NCBI RefSeq assembly: GCF_040676675.1
Contig: NZ_JBFAPK010000057.1
Location: 1 to 41,584, forward strand
From: JBFAPK01 sp040676675
Lineage (GTDB): Bacteria > Actinomycetota > Actinomycetes > Mycobacteriales > Micromonosporaceae
Direction of reading: 5' to 3'
Length of the DNA: 41,584 nt
A program made the position numbers and the translations under genes. The notes beneath the pieces are model-generated. The model worked only from the letters and a program-made list of their open reading frames with translations. It was not told where the DNA came from and searched no databases. Position 1 is the first letter of the stretch. Each line of letters starts with the position of its first letter. Below are positions 1 through 6,870 of this stretch, piece by piece.

Positions 1-582
1 GCCAGGGCGGCGGTCGTCTCGGCGAGCCGTTCGGGGTCGTCGGTGGGCCGGAACGACGCGACGAAGAGCACCGCCGCGTCGGTCAGCTCGGCGGCCGGCC
101 GGGGGAGCGCTCGCCGGGATGCCGCCCGACCCGACGCCGCCGGCGGGCGCGCCGCCCGGTCCGGCGCCGAAGGTCGCAACGCCGCCGGGGGCGAAGCCGG
201 CCGGGGGAGCGCTCGCCGGGGCCGGTGCCGGCGGGGTCGGGGCGGCCGTGGCCGTCCGGCCCCGGCTCACCGCGGCCCCCAGGAGCAGGCCGATGCCGCC
301 CGCGTGCCAGACCCCCAGCAGGGCTCCCACGCCGATGCTGATCGGCCCGAACTGGCTCGCCGAGAGGTGCCGGTCTGTGATGATCCAGGGGACCGCGATC
401 TGCCAGGCCGACGTCATCAGCGTGCCGATCAGCAGCATCCCGATGCCGGCGACGGCGAGCGAGAAGGGCCGCCCGGGCCGGTTCCGGCGGCGTACGACGA
501 CCAGGACCAGCCCCGCCAGCAGTACCAGCATCATCGGCGACTGCACGACCAACTGCGTGGCCAGGGCGCTCAGTTCCAGCAC
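1..582 (-). CDS. Partial small membrane protein of unknown function, possible frameshift
   Basis: The gene begins at a GTG (complement of 580-582) preceded by a GGAG ribosome site and runs off the left edge. I do not recognise the family. The first 105 residues hold three hydrophobic segments (about 11-30, 41-67 and 81-105) and a short basic loop RRRNRPGR, so it is probably an inner-membrane protein. A Pro/Ala/Gly-rich stretch follows. Third-position G/C preference is strong in the start frame down to about position 118. Beyond that it favours the +1 frame, which reads ELTDAAVLFVASFRPTDD. Both frames stay open to the edge. The gene is divergent from thrB. Function and C-terminus are unknown. 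Confidence 0.55.
   Translation of the reverse strand, partial: MLELSALATQLVVQSPMMLVLLAGLVLVVVRRRNRPGRPFSLAVAGIGMLLIGTLMTSAWQIAVPWIITDRHLSASQFGPISIGVGALLGVWHAGGIGLLLGAAVSRGRTATAAPTPPAPAPASAPPAGFAPGGVATFGAGPGGAPAGGVGSGGIPASAPPAGRRADRRGGALRRVVPAHRRPRTARRDDRRPG
94..220. repeat. 25-bp direct repeat, two copies 102 bp apart, inside the edge gene
   Basis: The 25-bp block at 94-118, which contains GGGGGAGCGCTCGCC, recurs exactly at 196-220. The offset of 102 bp is 34 codons, so both copies read in the same frame and encode a Pro/Ala-rich stretch of the minus-strand protein. The copy at 94-118 coincides with the apparent frame switch. Confidence 0.8.
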
Positions 583-787
583 TCTTTCTCCGTTCTGTCC
601 CGTGCTCGGTGACCCGTCCGGCCGGGGGTGTCGTACCGGGCGCGCCGCGCCCGCGGCCGGCACCGCCGAGTGGCCGGGGTCACCGTACCGAGGGGATGCC
701 ACGGGCGCGGAACCCGGGCGCGGCGCGCCGTGCCCACCCGCTGGGACCGGCGGCTGTGCGAGGCCGCGTACGGTCCGGGCCAGGGCC

Positions 788-793
788 TAGCAT
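788..793 (+). promoter_or_regulatory. Probable -10 box (TAGCAT) of thrB, leaderless arrangement
   Basis: TAGCAT ends six bases before the ATG at 800, placing the expected transcription start on the start codon. No ribosome-binding site precedes the ATG, which fits leaderless translation. A -35 element is not convincing. The rest of 583-787 shows no gene. Confidence 0.4.
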
Positions 794-799
794 GTGCCG

Positions 800-1876
800 A
801 TGAGCCTGACCTTCGTTACCGAGCCGGTGCGGGTACGGGCGCCGGCGACCAGTGCGAATCTCGGGCCGGGCTTCGACGCGCTGGGCCTCGCGCTCGCGCT
901 CTACGACGACGTGACCGCCCGGGTGGCGCCGGCCGGCTGCCGGGTGCGGGTGACCGGCGAGGGCGCCGAGGAGCTGCCCGGCGACGACACCCACCTGGTG
1001 GTGCGGGCGATGCGGGCCACCTTCGACGTGCTCGGGGGCCAGCCGCGCGGCCTGGTGGTGGAGTGCGTCAACCGGATCCCGCAGGCGCGCGGCCTCGGCT
1101 CCTCCTCGGCCGCGATCGTCGCCGGGGTGCTGCTGGCCCGCGCCCTGGTCCGCGACGGCGAGCGGCTGCTGGACGAGGCGGCGACGCTGCGGCTCGCGGC
1201 GCGGCTGGAGGGCCATCCGGACAACGTCGCGCCCTGCCTGCTCGGCGGCTTCACCATCGCCTGGACCGAGGGGGAGCGGACGGCTGCTCGGCCCGAGGGG
1301 GAGCGGGCGGCCGGGGTCGCCGGTGCCGCCGGGGCCGCTGTGGCGCCCGTGACGGAGGGGACCGTTGGGACGCCGGCCGTCTCGCTCGCCTCGCCAGCGG
1401 GGGCCGCCGGGGCGCGGGCGGTCTCGCTCGCGCCGGCGGCGGGGGTGCGGCCCGTGGTCTTCGTACCCGTGGAGCGGGGGCTGACCGCCCATGCCCGGGC
1501 GGCGTTGCCGGCGTCCGTGCCGCATCCGGACGCCGCCCGCAACGCGGGACGCGCGGCGCTGTTGGTGCACGCGCTCACCGCCGCTCCCGGGTTGCTCTAT
1601 CCGGCCACCGAGGATCACCTGCACCAGCGGTACCGCGCAGCGGGCATGCCGGGAACGTACGCGCTGGTCACGGCGTTGCGTACGGAGGGAGTGGCCGCGG
1701 TGGTGAGCGGCGCCGGACCCACGGTGCTGGCGCTCTCCGAACTGCCCGAGGGATTCGAACCGGGAATGGGTTGGACCGCCCTGCCGTTGCCGATAGACGT
1801 CAACGGTGCCCGGGTCTATGGGGGTAGACTGGGACACGCCGAGCGGGACCCTGTTGCCGCAGGTCGGAAGAGTTGA
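800..1876 (+). CDS. thrB: Homoserine kinase with low-complexity insertion
   Basis: GHMP-family kinase that phosphorylates L-homoserine with ATP, the step before threonine synthase, in the cytosol. The N-terminal motif PATSANLGPGFD and the ATP-binding loop ARGLGSSSAA (near residues 97-106) identify it. EGHPDNVAPCLLGGF follows. The C-terminal GHMP motif appears as VVSGAGPTVLAL. Residues about 157-213 are an Ala/Gly/Glu/Val-rich insertion with internal repeats (EGER twice, AVSLA twice), making the protein 358 aa against roughly 300 for the family. ATG 800 is preferred over GTG 794 because it sits six bases after a -10-like TAGCAT. thrC and hom, the usual upstream partners, are not immediately upstream; a divergent membrane gene is. 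rho follows, as in other actinobacteria. Confidence 0.93.
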   Translation: MSLTFVTEPVRVRAPATSANLGPGFDALGLALALYDDVTARVAPAGCRVRVTGEGAEELPGDDTHLVVRAMRATFDVLGGQPRGLVVECVNRIPQARGLGSSSAAIVAGVLLARALVRDGERLLDEAATLRLAARLEGHPDNVAPCLLGGFTIAWTEGERTAARPEGERAAGVAGAAGAAVAPVTEGTVGTPAVSLASPAGAAGARAVSLAPAAGVRPVVFVPVERGLTAHARAALPASVPHPDAARNAGRAALLVHALTAAPGLLYPATEDHLHQRYRAAGMPGTYALVTALRTEGVAAVVSGAGPTVLALSELPEGFEPGMGWTALPLPIDVNGARVYGGRLGHAERDPVAAGRKS

Positions 1877-2173
1877 TTACGCTCTAGACTTAGCACAGCC
1901 GCGAAGCACCGCGATCTCTGCGGGTCGGCGCACCCCCGAAGCTTTCGGCGGTTAGCGCGTCTCACCCCTGCCTAGGCCCACGCCGCACCGCAGTTCTCCA
2001 CAGGTCGCCGCAGACGGCGAGACCTGCTCACCGATGTCTGGTGAGTCGGGAAACCGACCGGCTGCTGTGTTACAGACTCCCGCGACGCGTCATGCGAGGC
2101 GGGTGCACCGAGGCCGCCCGGCCACCTAGCTTCCAGTCCCGGGCAGCCCCGGCCTATCGAGGGAAGGAATCCA
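1877..2173 (+). promoter_or_regulatory. Long structured leader of rho
   Basis: A 297-bp gene-free stretch. A candidate promoter is TTGCCG (1854-1859) with TACGCT 18 bp downstream. Four hairpins follow almost back to back: 2001-2026 (CAGGTC..GCCG paired with CGGCGAGACCTG), 2027-2045 (CTCACC/GGTGAG), 2045-2058 (GTCGG-GAAA-CCGAC, a GNRA tetraloop) and 2065-2075 (CTGT/ACAG). Rho synthesis is autoregulated in other bacteria, so a regulatory leader is plausible, but no known riboswitch class was recognised. Confidence 0.45.
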
Positions 2174-4060
2174 TTGAGCGACACCACCGACGTGACGTCG
2201 GATGTTTCCAACGTCGCTGGCGAAGCCACCGCAGGTCCCGCCCGCCGTCGGCGGACCGGCACCGGTCTGTCGGCGATGCTGCTGCCAGAGCTGCAGAGCC
2301 TGGCCGCGTCGCTCGGCATCTCCGGTACGGCCCGGATGCGCAAGGGCGAGCTGATCGCCGCCATCTCCGAGCGGCAGGGCGGCAACGCCGCGGCCGCCGG
2401 TAGCGCCCCGCGTCCGCGTGCAGAGGTCGCGGCAGCCGCCGCTCCGGCTCGGGACGAGGTACGCGCCGAGGTGCGCGACAGCGGGGACCGGGCGGAGGTC
2501 GATCGGCGCGGTGCCGACGCGGCCGCAGTGCAGACCGCGGAGCCGACCGAGGCCGTCGAGGGGCGCACCCGCGGATCCCGCCGGTCGCGGAGTTCGGTCG
2601 CGACGGCCGAGCCGCGTACCGACGAGGCGCCGGCGGCCACCGAGCCGGCCGAGCGGAACGAGCGCGGCGAGCGCGGCGAGGGCCGCAACGGCCGGGAGCG
2701 GGGCGAGCGCGGTGAGCGCGGCGACCGGGGCGAGCGCGCGGAGCGCGGCGACCGGAACGAGCGTGGTGGCCAGCGCGACAACCGCGACAACCGGGACAAC
2801 GACGGCGAGGACGACGGCGAGGGCGGCGGACGCCGCAGCCGGCGCAGCCGGTTCCGGGACCGTCGGCGTGGCCGGGGCGAGCGCGCCGAGGGCGGCGAGA
2901 GCGGCCGGGAGCCGCAGGTCAACGAGGACGACGTCCTCGTACCGGTGGCCGGCATCATCGACGTGCTCGACAACTACGCGTTCGTGCGCACCACCGGGTA
3001 CCTCTCCGGCCCGAACGACGTGTACGTCTCCATGTCGCAGGTGAAGAAGTACGGCCTGCGCCGCGGCGACGCGGTCACGGGCGCGGTACGGACGGCCCGC
3101 GAGGGCGAGCAGCGGCGGGACAAGTACAACCCGCTGGTCCGGCTCGACACCATCAACGGGATGGACCCGGACGAGGCCAAGCGGCGCCCGGAGTTCTACA
3201 AGCTGACCCCGCTCTACCCGCAGGAGCGCCTGCGGCTGGAGACGGAGCCGCACATCCTCACCACCCGCGTGATCGACCTGGTCATGCCGATCGGCAAGGG
3301 CCAGCGGGCGCTGATCGTCTCCCCGCCCAAGGCGGGTAAGACGATGGTGTTGCAGGCGATCGCGAACGCGATCACCCACAACAACCCGGAATGTCACCTG
3401 ATGGTGGTGCTCGTCGACGAGCGCCCCGAAGAGGTGACCGACATGCAGCGCTCGGTCAAGGGCGAGGTGATCGCCGCGACGTTCGACCGGCCGCCGCAGG
3501 ACCACACCACGGTCGCGGAGCTGGCGATCGAGCGGGCGAAGCGGCTGGTCGAGCTGGGTCACGACGTGGTCGTCCTGCTCGACTCGGTGACGCGGCTCGG
3601 CCGGTCGTACAACCTGGCCGCGCCGGCCAGCGGCCGGATCATGTCCGGCGGTATCGACTCGACCGCGCTCTACCCGCCGAAGCGGTTCCTCGGCGCGGCG
3701 CGCAACATCGAGAACGGCGGCTCCCTGACCATCCTCGCCACCGCGCTGGTGGAGACCGGATCCATGATGGACACGGTCATCTTCGAGGAGTTCAAGGGCA
3801 CCGGCAACGCGGAGCTGAAGCTGGACCGGAAGATCGCCGACAAGCGGGTCTTCCCGGCGATCGACATCCACCCGTCCGGCACCCGCAAGGAGGAGATCCT
3901 GCTGGCGCCGGAGGAGTTGGCGATCACGCACAAGCTGCGCAAGGTGCTGCACTCGCTGGACTCGCAGGCGGCGCTGGATCTCCTGCTGGACCGGCTCAAG
4001 CAGTCCCGGACCAACATCGAGTTCCTGATGCAGATCGCCAAGTCGACACCGGGGGAGTAG
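2174..4060 (+). CDS. rho: Transcription termination factor Rho with Arg/Glu/Gly-rich insert
   Basis: Hexameric RNA-dependent ATPase/translocase that terminates transcription. Domains in order: Rho N-terminal helical domain (about 32-70, LPELQSLAASLGISG); a long disordered insert, richest at about 159-242, made of RGE, RGD and DNRDN repeats; the cold-shock-like RNA-binding domain (about 254-302, AGIIDVLDNYAFVRT); the ATPase core with Walker A PPKAGKT (near 385) and Walker B region VVVLLDSVTRLGRSYN. At 628 aa it is far longer than the 419-aa E. coli protein, like other high-GC actinobacterial Rho proteins. The TTG start is preceded by GAGGGAAGGAA, a good ribosome site. thrB lies upstream. The usual downstream neighbour rpmE is displaced by a minus-strand RNA-repair cassette. 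Confidence 0.97.
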   Translation: MSDTTDVTSDVSNVAGEATAGPARRRRTGTGLSAMLLPELQSLAASLGISGTARMRKGELIAAISERQGGNAAAAGSAPRPRAEVAAAAAPARDEVRAEVRDSGDRAEVDRRGADAAAVQTAEPTEAVEGRTRGSRRSRSSVATAEPRTDEAPAATEPAERNERGERGEGRNGRERGERGERGDRGERAERGDRNERGGQRDNRDNRDNDGEDDGEGGGRRSRRSRFRDRRRGRGERAEGGESGREPQVNEDDVLVPVAGIIDVLDNYAFVRTTGYLSGPNDVYVSMSQVKKYGLRRGDAVTGAVRTAREGEQRRDKYNPLVRLDTINGMDPDEAKRRPEFYKLTPLYPQERLRLETEPHILTTRVIDLVMPIGKGQRALIVSPPKAGKTMVLQAIANAITHNNPECHLMVVLVDERPEEVTDMQRSVKGEVIAATFDRPPQDHTTVAELAIERAKRLVELGHDVVVLLDSVTRLGRSYNLAAPASGRIMSGGIDSTALYPPKRFLGAARNIENGGSLTILATALVETGSMMDTVIFEEFKGTGNAELKLDRKIADKRVFPAIDIHPSGTRKEEILLAPEELAITHKLRKVLHSLDSQAALDLLLDRLKQSRTNIEFLMQIAKSTPGE

Positions 4061-4081
4061 TCCGCCGGGTGACCACGCCGG

Positions 4082-4126
4082 AGGGGCGTGGACCGGATCG
4101 CCGTTCGCGATCGGGTCCGCGCCCCT
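4082..4126 (+). terminator. Rho-gene terminator hairpin
   Basis: Arms 4082-4101 and 4107-4126 pair over 20 bp with one mismatch and one G-U pair around the loop CGTTC, 22 bases after the rho stop codon. A short T-containing tract (CTTCTG) follows. This gives rho its own terminator, independent of the palindrome downstream. Confidence 0.7.
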
Positions 4127-4150
4127 TCTGCCGTCCGCCCCCGCCACCCG

Positions 4151-4232
4151 CCCCCGCCCCGTCGATCTAGGGCAAATCCACGTGATTGGAGATCAGCTAA
4201 CGCGGATTTGCCCTAGATCGACGGGGCGGGGG
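4151..4232. repeat. Dispersed palindromic element, copy 1 (33-bp stem)
   Basis: Arms 4151-4183 and 4200-4232 are complementary at 32 of 33 positions around the 16-base loop GATTGGAGATCAGCTA. The 60-bp core (4161-4220) matches 57 of 60 bases of a second copy at 32873-32932, loop included. The stem extends 10 bp beyond the shared core through a C-rich/G-rich pair of flanks. It lies between the convergent ends of rho and the kinase/phosphatase gene, six bases from the latter's stop. It could be a bidirectional terminator or a REP-like or MITE-like mobile palindrome. Confidence 0.9.
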
Positions 4233-4238
4233 CCGGGG

Positions 4239-5135
4239 TCAGAAGTCGCCCTCGGCGACCTGGAAGACCGTCAGCCCGAGGTCCCGCCACATGCGGACCA
4301 CCTGCTGGCGGTCGTCGAAGACCCCGACCACCCGGTAACGGTCCCGGATCTCCCGATCGAAGATCTCGCGCTTGACGACGGAGTCCTTGCGCCGGTCGCC
4401 CTCCGCCCGCATGTAGAGCGCGAGGTACGGCACCCCCACGTGCAGGTCGAGCCACGCCTCGGTCGTCTCCCGGCAGGAGTCGTCCCGCCCGGAGCAGAAG
4501 ACCACGCCGTACCCGGCGGAGTGCATGGCCCGTACCGCCGCGATCACCGACTGGTTCGGCAGGTCCTCGCCGACCCGGCTCATGTCGTACGGGCTGCGCC
4601 CGTGCATCAACGCGACCGTGCCGTCGATGTCGACCAGCACCACCTCCGGCGCGTCGCCGGGCGGGGTGTAGACCCGCGCCGGCCCGCCCGGCTGGACGTA
4701 CGGGACGGGCAGCGGCAGACTCCGGCCGGCCAGGTACCGCTCGTGCATCCGCCGGATCGCCGCCTCGCCGACCCGGTCCTCTTCCGGCCGGTCGGCGTCC
4801 CGGCGGACGCACTCGTCGACCGGTACGTCGGTGAAGTCGTGCACCTCGAAGCTGGCGCCGAAGCGCGCGGCCAGCTCGGCCCACTCCCGTACCGTCTTGG
4901 CGCGCAGGTTGGTGTCGTCCACGCAGACGTCCACCCGCGCCCGCAGCAGCGCCTCGACCTGCGCGCGCTGGGCGGTGGTGACCTGCCCCTCGGCCCACTG
5001 GGTGAAGAGCCGCTCGCCGTGCAGCATGCGCCGCAGGTCGTCCCGGTTGACCCGGACCACGCCCGGCTGGAGCTTGCGGGCGAAGGTGGTCTTGCCGGAG
5101 GCCGGCAGGCCGCGGGTGACGATCAGTCGGGTCAT
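4239..5135 (-). CDS. T4-type polynucleotide 5'-kinase/3'-phosphatase (RNA end healing)
   Basis: Predicted to phosphorylate 5'-OH ends and remove 3'-phosphates, making broken RNA ligatable. N-terminal kinase: P-loop GLPASGKT (9-16), NRDD (30-33) and DDTN (73-76). C-terminal acylphosphatase (HAD) domain: DIDGT (169-173) with nucleophile D169 and acid/base D171, FCSGRDD (213-219), and GDRRKDSVVKREIF (246-259), which resembles the phosphatase motif of phage T4 Pnkp. Length is 298 aa, close to about 300 for T4 Pnkp, with the same domain order. The ATG overlaps the stop of the upstream RNA-ligase gene by one base (TGATG), implying translational coupling. Whether the substrate is tRNA or another RNA cannot be told from sequence. 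Confidence 0.9.
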   Translation of the reverse strand: MTRLIVTRGLPASGKTTFARKLQPGVVRVNRDDLRRMLHGERLFTQWAEGQVTTAQRAQVEALLRARVDVCVDDTNLRAKTVREWAELAARFGASFEVHDFTDVPVDECVRRDADRPEEDRVGEAAIRRMHERYLAGRSLPLPVPYVQPGGPARVYTPPGDAPEVVLVDIDGTVALMHGRSPYDMSRVGEDLPNQSVIAAVRAMHSAGYGVVFCSGRDDSCRETTEAWLDLHVGVPYLALYMRAEGDRRKDSVVKREIFDREIRDRYRVVGVFDDRQQVVRMWRDLGLTVFQVAEGDF

Positions 5136-6232
5136 CAGGAGTCCTGCTCGGAGTCGTACGGGGTCAGCTCGGCGGCCGGACGGACCTGGCGCCAGAGCAG
5201 CGGCCGGTAGTCCTTGCCGTCCAGCCGCAGGAAGAGGGCCTTGCGGTCCGGGTAGCTCCGGACCCGCTCGGCGAAGTCCCGCCGGCTCCAGCCCGCCGGC
5301 AGGGTGCCCAGGATCTCACCGTACGCCGCCTCGATCCGGGCGGCGTGCGCCTCCACGGAGGCGGTCAGCTCCTCGGCCACCCCGCGTACCCAGGCGTGGA
5401 ACTCGTCGGGCAGCGGCTCGGCGAGCGCGTCGAGGCTGCCGCCGCTGACGAGGACGTCCCAGACGGCGCGGGCGTTGAGGCCGGTCACCAGCCGGTGCAG
5501 CCGCAGGTACTCGGCGTACTTGATCTTCACTCGCTGGTCGGTGTCCGGCCAGTGCACCACCAGCCCCTCCCGGTTCGGGCGGGGCGGGGCCGCGAGCGCC
5601 TCGGCCAGCGTGCCGTACGGCAGCCGCTCGACCACCGGACCCGGCCAGTCCGGCACGGCCTCCGGGCCGTACGTGCGGCCGGTGGCGATCTCGACGGCGC
5701 CCAGCAGCACCAGGTCGTCCAGGCCCTGGTAGTCGAGCACGATCCGGTTCGCCGGGTAGATCACCTCGGTGAGCACGGTGAGGCCCGGCGGCGGCGCGAA
5801 TCCGGCGTACCGCTCGCGCAGCAGCCGGGTCGCGTGCCGCGCCTGGGCGGAGGCGAACGACCCGCGGGTGGCCACCGCGAGGCCGTCGCGGGCGGGGTAG
5901 AGGATGCCGAGCGAGCCGTCGGACTTGTCCGTCACCACGGCCGGCGCCTGCCAGCGCGGCAGCGGCGCGCCGGGCTGGTCGTGGTTGAAGAACTTCGGGA
6001 AGGGCCGCGCCAGGACCGCCCCGGTCACCTCGTCGACGATCAGGCCGCGGCAGGCGAGGGTCACGGGCGTCCAGGCGTTCGTGTACGTGCACGCCTCGGT
6101 GTAGTTGTAGATCAGCAGCGGTGCGTCGGGATGGCGCTGGGCGCGTACGAGACCGGCCGCGACGGCCTCGGCCAGGGCGGCGGGATCGAGTACGGCGTGC
6201 AGCGGGGTCACCGGGGTGAGGGCGGCGGTCAC
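5135..6232 (-). CDS. T4 Rnl1-type ATP-dependent RNA ligase
   Basis: Predicted to seal 5'-phosphate and 3'-OH RNA ends through ligase-AMP and RNA-adenylate intermediates. Nucleotidyltransferase motifs are visible in order: CRGLIVDE (61-68); PFPKFFN (77-83), a signature near the active site of Rnl1 enzymes; motif I KSDGSLG with nucleophile K103; motif III region TEVIYPANRIVLDY (155-168); motif IV EGLVV (222-226); motif V VKIK (235-238). A roughly 120-residue C-terminal domain follows, as in T4 Rnl1 (374 aa; here 365). The GTG start has a GGAAGG ribosome site 8 bases upstream. It is the first gene of a two-gene operon with the kinase/phosphatase, so ligase and end-healing enzyme are co-expressed. 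Confidence 0.9.
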   Translation of the reverse strand: MTAALTPVTPLHAVLDPAALAEAVAAGLVRAQRHPDAPLLIYNYTEACTYTNAWTPVTLACRGLIVDEVTGAVLARPFPKFFNHDQPGAPLPRWQAPAVVTDKSDGSLGILYPARDGLAVATRGSFASAQARHATRLLRERYAGFAPPPGLTVLTEVIYPANRIVLDYQGLDDLVLLGAVEIATGRTYGPEAVPDWPGPVVERLPYGTLAEALAAPPRPNREGLVVHWPDTDQRVKIKYAEYLRLHRLVTGLNARAVWDVLVSGGSLDALAEPLPDEFHAWVRGVAEELTASVEAHAARIEAAYGEILGTLPAGWSRRDFAERVRSYPDRKALFLRLDGKDYRPLLWRQVRPAAELTPYDSEQDS

Positions 6233-6278
6233 GGGGCATGCCTTCCGGCGGGGCGGGAATGCTGTCGGGGTTGATCAC

Positions 6279-6306
6279 GTTATCCATGCCGGACCAGGAG
6301 TGTCAG
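6279..6306 (-). promoter_or_regulatory. Candidate promoter of the RNA ligase operon
   Basis: On the minus strand CTGACA (6301-6306) and GATAAC (6279-6284) are separated by 16 bp and lie about 50 bp before the GTG start. Both hexamers are near the housekeeping consensus. Confidence 0.4.
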
Positions 6307-6336
6307 CCCGATTTCGTCCGGGCCGGCGCCCTCTGG

Positions 6337-6350
6337 CAGACTGGCCAGTC
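6337..6350 (+). promoter_or_regulatory. Palindrome overlapping a possible rpmE -10 box
   Basis: GACTGGCCAGTC (6339-6350) is a perfect 12-bp palindrome in the divergent region between the RNA ligase gene and rpmE. It overlaps CAGACT (6337-6342), a possible -10 element for rpmE. It may be an operator, but there is no direct evidence for a regulator. Confidence 0.3.
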
Positions 6351-6444
6351 GGCCACCGGTTCCGGTTCACGCCAGAGTTCGGCACGCGATCGTGACGAGC
6401 GGTGACGGCGACCCGGCGACCACCGCAGAGAGGACCGAAGCGAC

Positions 6445-6669
6445 ATGAAGCCCAACATCCACCCCGAGTACGTCACCACCGAGGTCTCGTGCTCGTGCGG
6501 CAACACCTTCACGACCCGCAGCACGGCCAAGGGCGGGCAGATCCACGTCGAGACCTGCAGCGCCTGCCACCCGTTCTACACCGGCAAGCAGCGTGTCCTC
6601 GACACCGCCGGTCGGGTCGCCAAGTTCCAGCAGAAGTACGCGAACGTCCAGGCCAAGAAGGCCAAGTAG
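6445..6669 (+). CDS. rpmE: 50S ribosomal protein L31, zinc-binding form
   Basis: 74-aa ribosomal protein of the large subunit. Cysteines at CSC (16, 18) and CSAC (36-39 region) form the zinc-binding set of the C+ type of L31, the paralogue normally used when zinc is sufficient. The start has AGAGAGGA upstream. In most actinobacteria rpmE follows rho directly; here the RNA-repair operon intervenes on the other strand. A strong terminator follows, so it is probably transcribed alone. Confidence 0.97.
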   Translation: MKPNIHPEYVTTEVSCSCGNTFTTRSTAKGGQIHVETCSACHPFYTGKQRVLDTAGRVAKFQQKYANVQAKKAK

Positions 6670-6676
6670 CAACTCC

Positions 6677-6719
6677 GACGGCGCCCGTGTCCGGTTTCGC
6701 ACCGGACACGGGCGCCGTC
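6677..6719 (+). terminator. rpmE terminator hairpin
   Basis: A perfect 19-bp stem (6677-6695 with 6701-6719) and 5-base loop TTCGC begin 7 bases after the rpmE stop codon. No long U-tract follows, which is common in high-GC actinobacteria. Confidence 0.8.
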
Positions 6720-6870
6720 CGTATGGCGGCGGGTTTCGGGTGTCGGCGCTTTCCGCCCAGGACGGGTGCCGAGCCACCCAGGGCGGGTGTCGAGTAGGGC
6801 GAGGGAGTACGAGCGTGAGCGAGCGGGTCAACCGGCCCCGGGCCGGCGGCGAGCGGACCGGGGCGCGGCG

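Noticed and set aside
583..799. Threonine attenuator or other riboswitch upstream of thrB
   Set aside because: No Thr/Ile-rich leader peptide or terminator pair; the -10 box abuts the start codon.
2041..2403. Possible leader peptide or overlapping gene at the rho start
   Set aside because: Codon bias follows rho after 2174, and the upstream part lacks a ribosome site and conserved features.
2126..4147. Long minus-strand open frame (673 aa) over rho
   Set aside because: It is antisense to a clearly recognised gene, has low-complexity composition and no family motifs; typical of high-GC DNA.
4239..6232. Prophage origin of the RNA repair pair
   Set aside because: No integrase, structural or other phage genes flank it, and GC content and codon use resemble the surrounding chromosome, so old acquisition cannot be excluded but a resident prophage can.
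6233..6287. Small minus-strand ORF (MDNVINPDS...) before the RNA ligase
   Set aside because: The best -10 box lies inside its start, so its own start codon would not be transcribed; no separate ribosome site.
6766..6870. N-terminal extension of prfA
   Set aside because: The Arg/Glu/Pro-rich sequence is not family-like, and similarity begins at ATG 6871.
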